From Agromyces bracchium (GTDB lineage Bacteria; Actinomycetota; Actinomycetes; Actinomycetales; Microbacteriaceae): a stretch of 64,000 bases of DNA. The stretch spans positions 288,305 through 352,304 of the forward strand of contig NZ_WMLB01000025.1 in assembly GCF_009709675.1 (NCBI RefSeq), written 5' to 3'. Made by a program: the position numbers and the translations under genes. Shown here one piece after another: positions 36,681-44,825 of this stretch (position 1 is the stretch's first letter; every line of letters starts with the position of its first letter). A model generated the notes under the pieces. That model was not told the origin of the DNA and did not search any database. It saw only the letters and a program-made list of their open reading frames with translations.

Positions 36681-38243
36681 ATGACGAGAACCGACCCCGC
36701 CGTGCATCGCCACGGCCTCGGCGTGCGGATCGCCGCCGCCGCGACGACCATCGCCCTGATCGCCCTCGCGGCGTTCTTCCTGCTCACCACGAACACGATC
36801 TCGGCGGGGGCCACGCGGCTCTCCGACGGCGCCGGACAGGCCGACGCGGGCGCGGCCGAGCTCGCCGACGGGGCGGAGACCCTCGCCGCGGGCGCGGGCG
36901 AGCTCCGCGACGGCGCGTCGGCCGCCGCCGACGGCGCCGAGACGGCCGGTGCGGGCGCGGAGTCCGCCGCCGCCGGCGCGGCGAAGCTCGAGGCGGGCGC
37001 CGCCTCGGCGCAGGCCGGCGCAGCCGAACTCGCCGACGGCGCGGCGCGGAGCGCGACGGGCGCCGGCGACGCCGCATCCGGCGCCGCTCGGGCCGCGAAC
37101 GGCTCGAGCGCCCTCTCCGACGGCATCAGCCGCGCGAACGCCGGTGCCGCCGACCTCGCGTCCGGCGCGGGGACCGCCGCCGACGGGGCCGCCCGCCTCG
37201 CCGACGGCGCCTCCCAGCTGGCCGGCGGCGTCGCCGCCCTCGCGGCCGGCGGCGACCTCGTGGAAGGCGGTGCAGCAGCGCTCGCCGCGGGCCTCGGCGA
37301 CGCCGTCGGGCCCACGGGCGTGCCGCTCCTCGTCGCGGGCACCGGCGACGTCGCGGCGGGCGCGAAGGGCGTCGCCGACGGCACCGCCGGCCTCGCCGCA
37401 GGCGGCACGTCGCTCGCGCAGCAGCTCGTCGCGTTCCACCAGGCGCTCGTCGACGGCGGAGCCGACCAGGCGACGGTCGCGAACGCGCTGGCGCTCGCGC
37501 AGGCCGCGCAGCAGCTCGCCGGCTCCGCCGGTGCCGTGTCGACCGGCGCCGCGAAGGTGTCGGCCGGAGCGCAGTCCACCTCCGCGGGCACGCAGGCGCT
37601 GGCGGCGAAGCTCGACGTCGCGGCGGCCAGGTCCGGCGAGCTCGCCGCGGGTGCGGCCGCGCTCGACGGCAAGCTCGACCTCGCCGCGTCGAGCGCAGGC
37701 ACCCTGAGCGCGAAGTCCGCCGAGCTCGCCGACGGCGCCGCTCGCCTCAGCGCCGGCGCGGCGACGCTCCGCGGCGGCACCTCGACGCTCGACCTCAAGG
37801 TCGACGAGCTCGTCGCCGGCACCGGGCGCCTCGCCGCCGGCACGGCCGAGCTCGCCGCGGGCGCGCAGCGCCTGTCGACCGGCGCCAGCGGACTCGCGGT
37901 CGGCAACGGCTCGCTCGCCCAGGGCGCGACCGACCTGTCGACCGGGCTCGACGAGCTCGCGGCGGCCTCCGCCGAACTCGCCGCCGGCACCCGGACGCTC
38001 TCCGACGGCACGATCGAACTCGCGACCGGCGCCGACACGCTCGCCTCCGGGGCCGCCGAGCTGCGCGACGGCAACGGCCGGCTCGCCGCCGGATCAGCTG
38101 AGCTCGCCGCGGGCACGCAGGGCGTCTCCCCCGGCGCGCTGCTGCCGTGGCTGGTCGTCTTCGGAGCGCTGACCCTCACGGCGCTCGCCGCCTGGTTCGT
38201 GCACCGGTTCCGACACGCTCGGATGGCGCCGACCACGGCGTGA
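36681..38243 (+). CDS. Membrane-tethered x-x-x-Leu-x-x-Gly heptad repeat protein
   Basis: A 520-residue protein made almost entirely of Ala, Gly, Leu, Asp, Ser and Thr. One N-terminal membrane helix (about 18-37) and one near the C-terminus (about 490-510) flank some 450 residues of seven-residue units such as AELADGA, ARLADGA and GRLAAGT. This is the repeat seen in the N-terminal region of YhgE/Pip (phage infection protein) families, but the ABC-2-type membrane part of those proteins is absent. The ATG is preceded by AGGAG. Probably a long rod between two membrane anchors; function unknown. Confidence 0.8.
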   Translation: MTRTDPAVHRHGLGVRIAAAATTIALIALAAFFLLTTNTISAGATRLSDGAGQADAGAAELADGAETLAAGAGELRDGASAAADGAETAGAGAESAAAGAAKLEAGAASAQAGAAELADGAARSATGAGDAASGAARAANGSSALSDGISRANAGAADLASGAGTAADGAARLADGASQLAGGVAALAAGGDLVEGGAAALAAGLGDAVGPTGVPLLVAGTGDVAAGAKGVADGTAGLAAGGTSLAQQLVAFHQALVDGGADQATVANALALAQAAQQLAGSAGAVSTGAAKVSAGAQSTSAGTQALAAKLDVAAARSGELAAGAAALDGKLDLAASSAGTLSAKSAELADGAARLSAGAATLRGGTSTLDLKVDELVAGTGRLAAGTAELAAGAQRLSTGASGLAVGNGSLAQGATDLSTGLDELAAASAELAAGTRTLSDGTIELATGADTLASGAAELRDGNGRLAAGSAELAAGTQGVSPGALLPWLVVFGALTLTALAAWFVHRFRHARMAPTTA

Positions 38244-38250
38244 CGTCGCG

Positions 38251-38310
38251 GCGTGACGCGACGGCGTCACGCGACGGAGGGGCACGGCGCTTCGAGCGCC
38301 GTGCCCCTCC
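38251..38310. terminator. Double hairpin terminator between convergent genes
   Basis: GCGTGACGC/GCGTCACGC (38251-38272) is followed by a perfect 16-base-pair stem with a TCG loop (38276-38310). Both lie between the ends of the heptad-repeat gene and the penicillin-binding protein gene, so they can stop transcription from both sides. Confidence 0.7.
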
Positions 38311-38333
38311 TCATGGCATGCGGGGTCGACCGA

Positions 38334-40703
38334 TCAGCCGCCCGGACCGCCGTTGCCGCCGCCACCCCCGTTGCCGTTGCCGTTGCCCGGGCCGAGGCCG
38401 TCGCCGCCACCTCCGCCGTCCGTGCCGCCGTCGCCACCACCGTCGGAGGGCGGCTCACCCGGGGAGTCGGGCCCCGAGGTGGGCTCGCTCGACGCCGGCG
38501 GATCGGGCTCGACGACGCGCCCGTCGGGGAAGGATCCGGCGCCGACGACGGGCCCCATGCCCGCCTGGGTGAACGCCTCTCCGCCGTACTTGGCGGCGGC
38601 CACGGACATCACCTCGGGCCACATGCGGTGTCGTGCCGTGGCGGCCTGCCCGGTCGCGAACGAGATGCCGCGCTGGTTGGCGTCGCCGTTGACGCTCACG
38701 ACCGCGGCCGCCGTCGCGACCCTGCTGCTCGCGCCGACCATCCACGTGTCCTTCGCGCCATCCGTCGTACCGGTCTTGCCGATGAGCGGCACCGCCGGGA
38801 CGGTCGCGGCGCGCGACGCCACCGCGGTGCCCTGCGTCATGACCATGCCCATCGCGGTGTGCATGGCCGCGGCCACGGGTTCGGGCACCGACTGGCGGCA
38901 CTCCGACTTCGGCGGCGGGATCTCCTCGCCGTCGCGCCCGGTGATCCGGTCGATGGCGATCGGCGAGCACGTCCTGCCGTTGTTCGCGATGCCCGCGAAG
39001 GCGACCGCCATCGACAGCGGCGCCACCTCGTTCGTGCCGATGACCGACGACGGCCCCTGCACGAGCACGTTGCCGTCGGCTCGATGCACGTCGAAGGCCT
39101 CGGCGGTCTTGCGGATGCCGCAGAGGTCGAGGACCTTCGCCATGCCGATGAAGCCCGTGTTGATCGATCCGATCGTCGACTCGAGCGCGCTGTAGTTGGC
39201 ACCGGCCTCGTTCGCGTCGTTCCTCGGATTCCAGTCGCCAGCGAAGTGCGGTCCGAGGCAGCTGTCCTGGAAGACGCCCCAGTTGCTCTTCGGCCGCGAG
39301 TCGACGCGTTCGGCGAGCCCGTGACCCTCCTGGAGCCACTCGGCGAGCGTGAAGACCTTGTACGAGGATCCCGGCTGGAAGCCGCGGGAGCCGCCGTAGT
39401 CGAAGTCGGTGTTGTAGTTGATGCTCGTGTACTGCGGCCCCTTCTGGAGCACCTTGGGGTCCTGGCTGTAGGTGCGGTTCTGCGCCATCGCGAGCACGCG
39501 ACCGCTCCCGACCTCGACGGTGGAGATGACGCCGCCGACGTCCCATCCCGGGTACGTCGCGGGCACGTGCGCGGCGATCGCGCGCTCCGCTGCGGCCTGC
39601 AGGTCGAGGTCGAGGCTGGTGTAGACGTTGTATCCGCCCCGGCGGAAGTTCAGCAGCCGCGACGCCTCGTCCTCGCCGAACACCGGGTCGTTCTGCAGGA
39701 TGTGCTTGACGTAGTCGCAGAAGTAGGCGCTCCCGCCCGCGGTCTGGCAGCCGGTGCTCGGCTCGGTGATCTTCGGCTCGACCGGCGTCGCGATCGCCTC
39801 GTCGAACTCGGCCTGCGTGATCTTCGACTCCTCGAGCATGCTCTGCAGGATGTAATCGCGACGGCCGTGGTTGGCGGCGTAGCCGTCGGCCGCGCCGTTG
39901 ACCTCGTTGTCGGGCTGGTCGAGCCGGAACTTCGACGGGTTGTTCACGATCGCCACGAGCGACGCCGCTTGGGCGAGCGTCACCCTGGAGGCGCTCGTGC
40001 CGTAGTAGTAGTTGGCGGCCGCCTCGATGCCGTAGACCGTGCCGCCGAAGCCGGCGATGTTGAGGTACCCGAGCAGGATCTGGCTCTTCGTGTAGCGCTT
40101 CTCGACGCCGATGGCGAGGCGCATCTCCTTGAGCTTGCGATCGATCGAGGTCTCCGTGACGGCGTCGTAGCATCCGTCGCGTTCCTCCTCGTCGACGGCC
40201 TCGCGCTCGCATTCCTGCACGCGCACGTTCTTGACGTACTGCTGGGCGATCGAGGAACCGCCCTGGGTCTCGCGGCCGCTCGCCGTCGTGACGGCCGCGC
40301 GCATGGTGCCCTGCAGGTCGACGCCGTTGTGGTCGTAGAAGCGGGGGTCCTCGCCGGCGATGGCCGCGTCCTTGACGTACTGGCTCACCTCGTCCCACTC
40401 GACCTCGACCCGGTTCTGGTCGTAGAACGAGGCGAGCAGCTTCTGCTTGCCATCGGACTGCTTGGCGTAGATGTTGCTCTTGACCGAGAGCTCGCCGATC
40501 TTCAGGTAGCTCGGCAGGTTCTCGAACAGCGAGATGGTGCCGGATGCCGCGACGCCCGCCGTGGCGATCGCCGGCGTCACCGCGGCGGCCACGAGCAGTG
40601 CCGCGGCCGCGCTCACCGCGACGAGGCCGAGCAGCCCGCCGAGGACACCCCCGAACGTGCGCGGTCGGGTCACCGCGCGATCGTGCGTGTCGCCGTACAT
40701 CAT
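38334..40703 (-). CDS. Class A penicillin-binding protein
   Basis: A 789-residue bifunctional peptidoglycan synthase. After a membrane anchor (about 20-50) comes the GT51 glycosyltransferase domain with EDPRFYDHNGVDLQGTMRA, GGSSIAQQYVKN and a Cys-containing insertion (VQECEREAVDEEERDGC). The transpeptidase domain has SSYK as the SxxK active site, SIN as SxN and KTGTT. The tail of about 75 residues is Pro then Gly/Asp/Asn-rich and probably extracytoplasmic. The ATG-ATG start at 40703 has weak GGTTGG upstream; a TTTACA-TTCGAT promoter lies 80-110 bases before it. Confidence 0.93.
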   Translation of the reverse strand: MMYGDTHDRAVTRPRTFGGVLGGLLGLVAVSAAAALLVAAAVTPAIATAGVAASGTISLFENLPSYLKIGELSVKSNIYAKQSDGKQKLLASFYDQNRVEVEWDEVSQYVKDAAIAGEDPRFYDHNGVDLQGTMRAAVTTASGRETQGGSSIAQQYVKNVRVQECEREAVDEEERDGCYDAVTETSIDRKLKEMRLAIGVEKRYTKSQILLGYLNIAGFGGTVYGIEAAANYYYGTSASRVTLAQAASLVAIVNNPSKFRLDQPDNEVNGAADGYAANHGRRDYILQSMLEESKITQAEFDEAIATPVEPKITEPSTGCQTAGGSAYFCDYVKHILQNDPVFGEDEASRLLNFRRGGYNVYTSLDLDLQAAAERAIAAHVPATYPGWDVGGVISTVEVGSGRVLAMAQNRTYSQDPKVLQKGPQYTSINYNTDFDYGGSRGFQPGSSYKVFTLAEWLQEGHGLAERVDSRPKSNWGVFQDSCLGPHFAGDWNPRNDANEAGANYSALESTIGSINTGFIGMAKVLDLCGIRKTAEAFDVHRADGNVLVQGPSSVIGTNEVAPLSMAVAFAGIANNGRTCSPIAIDRITGRDGEEIPPPKSECRQSVPEPVAAAMHTAMGMVMTQGTAVASRAATVPAVPLIGKTGTTDGAKDTWMVGASSRVATAAAVVSVNGDANQRGISFATGQAATARHRMWPEVMSVAAAKYGGEAFTQAGMGPVVGAGSFPDGRVVEPDPPASSEPTSGPDSPGEPPSDGGGDGGTDGGGGGDGLGPGNGNGNGGGGGNGGPGG

Positions 40704-40783
40704 CGAACCAACCCCGACCTTCCGAGGCCGTCCCCATGACGGGACCGGATGCAGGGTTCCGGTCCTCCTCGGCCTCGCCTTCC

Positions 40784-40812
40784 ATCGAACCTCAGCGATC
40801 GGCCCTTGTAAA
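40784..40812 (-). promoter_or_regulatory. Putative promoter of the class A PBP gene
   Basis: TTTACA (40812-40807), a 17-base spacer and TTCGAT (40789-40784) point toward the penicillin-binding protein gene. The -35 box is one mismatch from consensus. The untranslated leader would be about 75 bases. Confidence 0.45.
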
Positions 40813-40839
40813 GCAACGCCGGGCGCGCCGCGCGCCCTG

Positions 40840-41517
40840 CTACCCGGAGATCACCCCGCGAACGCGATGGCCCACGGCGATCGCCTCGCCCGAGACCGCC
40901 GACCGCGGCGAGACGAGGAAGGCGACGAGGTCGGCGATCTGCGCCGGCGAGGACTCGCCGCCCTTCCCGGCTTCGACGTCGACGGATGGCTCGTTCCGCA
41001 CCAGCCCCGGATTGACCGTGTTGACCGTCACTCCCGTGCCGGCGGTCGCATCGGCGAGGTTCTTCGCGATGACGTTCAGCGCGGCATTGCGCACGGAACC
41101 GGTGATGTTCCCGGTGAGGAACGCGTTCTGTCCGCTCACGCCGACGATGCGGCCGAAGCCCGCAGCGGTCATCACGGGGATGGCCGCGTTCGCGACGCGC
41201 AGGAATGCGAGCGACTTCGCGTCGAACGCCTCGGCGACCTGCGCCGGGTCGCTGCTGCGTGCGGGATCGAGCGTGTGGGCGGGCGGCGCCGCGGTCACGA
41301 CGACGGCGTCGAGTCGACCGTGCCGCTCGAGGAGCCGCTCGATCGCGACCCGCACCGAGGCGTCGTCGCGGGCGTCGAGCGCGATGCCGTCGCTCGGATC
41401 CCTCGACGCGACGACGACGGTCGCCCCCTCGTCGCGGGCCCGCCGCACGATCGCCGAACCGATGAAGCCGCCGCCGCCCACGACGAGCACCACGCGACCG
41501 GTGAGTTGGAGGTCCAT
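40840..41517 (-). CDS. Short-chain dehydrogenase-fold protein lacking the YxxxK motif
   Basis: A 225-residue Rossmann protein of the SDR family. The cofactor loop is VVGGGGFIGSAIV (about 12-24) and the NAG equivalent is TAAPP. The serine position is kept (GVSGQ, Ser128), but the YxxxK site reads GSVRNAAL, with no Tyr or Lys. TVNPGLVRNEP in the C-terminal part is normal. It may use a different mechanism or bind without catalysis. The ATG at 41517 has a TAGCGT box six bases upstream, as for leaderless genes. Confidence 0.75.
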   Translation of the reverse strand: MDLQLTGRVVLVVGGGGFIGSAIVRRARDEGATVVVASRDPSDGIALDARDDASVRVAIERLLERHGRLDAVVVTAAPPAHTLDPARSSDPAQVAEAFDAKSLAFLRVANAAIPVMTAAGFGRIVGVSGQNAFLTGNITGSVRNAALNVIAKNLADATAGTGVTVNTVNPGLVRNEPSVDVEAGKGGESSPAQIADLVAFLVSPRSAVSGEAIAVGHRVRGVISG

Positions 41518-41523
41518 CCGCCC

Positions 41524-41529
41524 ACGCTA
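41524..41529 (-). promoter_or_regulatory. -10 element of a probable leaderless SDR promoter
   Basis: TAGCGT is separated by six bases (GGGCGG) from the ATG of the short-chain dehydrogenase gene. A GGGCGG ribosome site at that distance would be too close, so leaderless initiation is favoured. Confidence 0.45.
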
Positions 41530-41647
41530 GCGCGGCGAACAGGCCGATCCGGCTCTGCAGGGCGTCCCGGCTCGCGGCCGGCGTCGTCGATCAGGTGCAC
41601 GCACGTCGTCCGACCCGCCGGCGTCTCCGGGTGATCTCCCAGCAATC

Positions 41648-41691
41648 TCAGTCACTGTTGCAGTCACTGCACTTAATCCTGCAATGACTGA
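41648..41691. promoter_or_regulatory. Nested inverted repeats before the ABC exporter operon (candidate TetR operator)
   Basis: TCAGTCACTG (41648-41657) is mirrored by CAATGACTGA (41682-41691), and inside them TGCAGTCACTGCA (41659-41671) is a perfect inverted repeat around one base. The block lies 15-58 bases before the ABC ATPase start, where a promoter must be. The operon encodes its own TetR regulator, the obvious candidate to bind here. Confidence 0.5.
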
Positions 41692-41705
41692 AGGGATCGT
41701 CCACC

Positions 41706-42416
41706 ATGACCAGCTCCCCCGCACCGGGTGCCCCACCGGTGCTCCGCGCACAGGCGCTGACCAAGACCTACGGAGACGGGCAGTCGAGGTTCGACGCGCT
41801 GAAGGGCGTCTCACTCGAGGTTCACCGCGGCGAGTCGCTCGCCATCGTCGGGAAGTCGGGCTCGGGCAAGTCGACCCTCATGCACCTGCTCGCGCTCCTC
41901 GACCGCCCGAGCACCGGCGTCGTCGAGATCGACGGCGAGGATGCGGCATCCGCCCCCACCAGGCGGATCAACCGGCTCCGCAACGAACGGTTCGGCTTCG
42001 TGTTCCAGCAGTTCTTCCTCACCGCGCAGCAGACGGTGCTGGAGAACGTCACGCTGCCCCTCCTCGTCGCGGGCGTCGCACCCCGCGAGCGCGCCCGCCG
42101 GGGCCTGGCCGTGCTCGAATCGCTCGGACTGGCCGACAAGGCGAGGAACCGGGCGAACGACCTCTCCGGAGGCCAGAAGCAGCGCGTCGTGATCGCCCGG
42201 GCACTGGTGAACGAACCCGACGTGATCTTCGCCGACGAGCCGACGGGGAACCTCGACTCGACCACCGGCGAGCAGGTCGAGGACCTCCTCTTCGGACTCC
42301 AGCGCGAGCGCGGGATCACGCTCGTCGTGGTGACCCACGACGACGACCTCGCTGCCCGATGCGACCGGCGGGTCACCATCGCCGACGGCCTGATCGTGGG
42401 AGGAGCGGACCGATGA
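41706..42416 (+). CDS. ABC transporter ATP-binding protein (MacB/LolD type)
   Basis: A 236-residue ATPase. Walker A is GKSGSGKST, the Q-loop is FVFQQFF, the signature is LSGGQKQR and Walker B is VIFADEPTGNLDS, the EPTGNLD form typical of MacB/LolD exporters. It pairs with the FtsX-like permease that overlaps its stop (ATGA). The nested repeats upstream suggest control by the TetR protein of the same operon. The substrate could be a drug, lipid or peptide; none can be deduced. Confidence 0.9.
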   Translation: MTSSPAPGAPPVLRAQALTKTYGDGQSRFDALKGVSLEVHRGESLAIVGKSGSGKSTLMHLLALLDRPSTGVVEIDGEDAASAPTRRINRLRNERFGFVFQQFFLTAQQTVLENVTLPLLVAGVAPRERARRGLAVLESLGLADKARNRANDLSGGQKQRVVIARALVNEPDVIFADEPTGNLDSTTGEQVEDLLFGLQRERGITLVVVTHDDDLAARCDRRVTIADGLIVGGADR

Positions 42417-43711
42417 GGACCACGGACGTCGTCACCAACGCGACGCGGAACGCGTTCCGCAGCAAGCTCCGCACCACGCTCACCGTGCTGAGCCTCTTCG
42501 TCGGTGCGTTCACGCTCACCCTGACCACGGCGCTCGGCGCGGGGGTCAACGACTACGTCAGCAGGCAGGTCGCCACCGTCAGCACCGGCGACGCACTCCT
42601 CGTCACGCCGGCGGCATCGGCGGATTCGTCCGAGGGCCCGACCCGGTTCGACCCGGACGGCCGGCAGCAGTCGACCCAGCCGAATCCGCTCGGGTCCGGA
42701 ACGCTGCTGAACGCCGACGACCTCGAGACCATGCAGGGCATCGACGGCATCGAGCGTGTCGAGCCCGTGCGCCAGGTCGTGATCGACTGGGTGGCCCCCG
42801 CCGACGGAACCGAGGAAGACCGCTACGAGCTCGACATCAACCCGAGCTCGTCGCTCGGGCGAAGCGATCTCATCGCGGGCGAGCAGCTCGACGACGGGAA
42901 GGGTGCGGCGCAGATCGTCCTGCAGGACGAGTACGTCGACGCGCTCGGCTTCGGGGACGCCGAGTCCGCGATCGGCGAGACCGTGGAGCTGGGCTACACC
43001 GACGCCGCGCACGTCGCACGGAGCATCGAGGCCGAGGTCGTCGGGATCGCCCGGACGAGCCTGTTCGCCTCCGGGGCCGGCGTCGACGCGAGCCTGACCG
43101 ACGTGGTCAGCGAGGCCCAGGCGATCCCGGGGCAGCCCGAGGCGTACGTGCTCGCCGTCGCGCATCTCGACGGTCCCGGCGGCGGTGCGGTCACCGAGGA
43201 GGACATCCGGCAGGTGAAGGCGCAGCTCGCCGACGCCGACCTCACCGGCCAGACGGTCGAGGACCAGCTCGGCGTCATCCAGACCGTCATCAACGGCATC
43301 ATCGGCGTGCTCAGCGCGTTCTCCGTGATCGCCCTGCTCGCGGCATCCTTCGGCATCGTCAACACGCTGCTCATGAGCGTGCAGGAGCGCACGCGCGAGA
43401 TCGGCCTGATGAAGGCCATGGGCATGTCGAACGGCAGGGTCTTCTCGCTGTTCAGCCTCGAGGCGGTCGTCATCGGATTCCTCGGGTCGGCGATCGGCGC
43501 GCTCGCGGCGATCGGCCTCGGCTCGCTGATCTCGTCGGCGCTCGCGGCCGGACCGCTGGCCGACCTGCCGGGCCTCTCCATCCTGCTGTTCGACCCGGTC
43601 AACGTGCTCGCCGTGATCCTCGTGATCATGCTCGTCGCGTTCGTCTCCGGCGTGCTCCCCGCCCGCCGGGCTGCCCGCCAGGATCCGATCGACTCGCTAC
43701 GGTACGAGTAA
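42413..43711 (+). CDS. MacB-like FtsX-domain ABC permease
   Basis: A 432-residue membrane protein. One N-terminal helix (about 20-42) is followed by a roughly 250-residue extracytoplasmic MacB-type domain and an FtsX domain with three helices. Family motifs are NAFRSKLRTTLTVLSLFVGAF at the start, FGIVNTLLMSVQERTREIGLMKAMGMSNGRVFSLF and the closing ARRAARQDPIDSLRYE. This is the mechanotransmission type of exporter half, forming a dimer with the ATPase upstream. Confidence 0.9.
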   Translation: MRTTDVVTNATRNAFRSKLRTTLTVLSLFVGAFTLTLTTALGAGVNDYVSRQVATVSTGDALLVTPAASADSSEGPTRFDPDGRQQSTQPNPLGSGTLLNADDLETMQGIDGIERVEPVRQVVIDWVAPADGTEEDRYELDINPSSSLGRSDLIAGEQLDDGKGAAQIVLQDEYVDALGFGDAESAIGETVELGYTDAAHVARSIEAEVVGIARTSLFASGAGVDASLTDVVSEAQAIPGQPEAYVLAVAHLDGPGGGAVTEEDIRQVKAQLADADLTGQTVEDQLGVIQTVINGIIGVLSAFSVIALLAASFGIVNTLLMSVQERTREIGLMKAMGMSNGRVFSLFSLEAVVIGFLGSAIGALAAIGLGSLISSALAAGPLADLPGLSILLFDPVNVLAVILVIMLVAFVSGVLPARRAARQDPIDSLRYE

Positions 43712-43729
43712 GCGAGCAGGAGGCGGATC

Positions 43730-44365
43730 ATGTCGACCGAACCCGGAACGAGGCGTCGCGGCGTCGCCGAGACGACCGCCGCGATCGAGAGCGCCGCGAT
43801 CGACCTCGTCATCGAGCACGGGTACGACCAGGTCACGGTCGACATGATCTGCCAGGCCGCCGGCATCAGCCAGCGCACCTTCTTCAACCACTTCAAGACG
43901 AAGGATGCCGCTCTGCTCGGCACCGACGAGCCGGCCATCGACCAGCAGGCGGCTCGCGAGTTCATCGTCTCCGACGGGCCGCTCCTCGCCGAGGCCGCCG
44001 GGCTGGTCCGCATCGAGCCCGACCGGCTGCCGGCCGATCCGTCGCTCATCGTGCGTCGCATCGACGCCGTCTCGCAGAACCCGATGCTGCTGGCCCGGCA
44101 GATGGAGCGTCTCACCGCGATCGAGGATGAACTGCGCCAGATCATCGCCCTCCGGCTCCGACAGGACGCGATCAAGGCGGGTGCGGACGACGCGGAACTC
44201 GCCGATCTCCCGGAGCAGGCCGAGATCATCACGCACCTGCTCGCCGGCCTCATGCGCTACGTCGGCCTCAGCTGGGCACGGCGGGCCGGCGACGGGACAC
44301 CGCCCCCGATCGACGCCGGGCACCTCACCGAGCGGCTGGGGCGCGTCATCCGGAAGCTGGGGTGA
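43730..44365 (+). CDS. TetR family transcriptional regulator
   Basis: A 211-residue regulator. The N-terminal helix-turn-helix reads ESAAIDLVIEHGYDQVTVDMICQAAGISQRTFFNHFKTKDA (about 20-60, typical TetR). The C-terminal ligand domain is unassigned. It lies 18 bases after the permease with AGGAGG upstream and overlaps the next gene. It probably represses this exporter operon through the repeats at 41648-41691. Confidence 0.9.
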   Translation: MSTEPGTRRRGVAETTAAIESAAIDLVIEHGYDQVTVDMICQAAGISQRTFFNHFKTKDAALLGTDEPAIDQQAAREFIVSDGPLLAEAAGLVRIEPDRLPADPSLIVRRIDAVSQNPMLLARQMERLTAIEDELRQIIALRLRQDAIKAGADDAELADLPEQAEIITHLLAGLMRYVGLSWARRAGDGTPPPIDAGHLTERLGRVIRKLG

Positions 44366-44796
44366 GCACGCGCATGCCGACGGACGACGCCGACCCGCGA
44401 CCGCGGGCCGGGACGCCCCTCACCGACGCCGCGCGGGCGTTCCTGCGGGAGCGTCACCTCGCGACGCTCTCGACCCTCGGGCGAGACGGCCGGATCCACT
44501 CGGTCCCCGTCGGGATCACCTACCACGACGGGATCGTCCGGGTGATCGGAAGTCGCGGTTCGCAGAAGTTCGTCAACGCCGAACGGAGCGGCCGGGCGAG
44601 CGTCAACACCGTCGACGGCGCCAGGTGGCTCAGCTTCGAGGGGCCGGTACGGGTGCTGACCGACGCGGAATCGGTGGCCTTCGCGGTCGAGCTCTACGCG
44701 GAGCGCTATCGGCATCCGCGCCCGAATCCGAGGCGGGTCGTGCTCGAGTTGACCGTGGAGCGGGTGCTGGGGTCGACCGGGATGCGCGCCGGCTGA
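44362..44796 (+). CDS. PPOX-class flavin or F420-dependent oxidoreductase
   Basis: A 144-residue split-barrel protein. LATLSTLGRDGRIHSVPVGITYHDGIVRVIGSRGSQKFVNAERSGRASVNTVDG (given here as family-typical segments about residues 34-85) resembles actinobacterial F420- or FMN-binding PPOX enzymes. Start GTG at 44362 overlaps the tetR stop (GTGA), so it is the last gene of the exporter operon and may reduce or detoxify the same class of compound. The cofactor cannot be fixed from sequence alone. Confidence 0.78.
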   Translation: MSTRMPTDDADPRPRAGTPLTDAARAFLRERHLATLSTLGRDGRIHSVPVGITYHDGIVRVIGSRGSQKFVNAERSGRASVNTVDGARWLSFEGPVRVLTDAESVAFAVELYAERYRHPRPNPRRVVLELTVERVLGSTGMRAG

Positions 44797-44825
44797 CGCA
44801 CCCGCGGCGCATCGACGGCGCCGCC

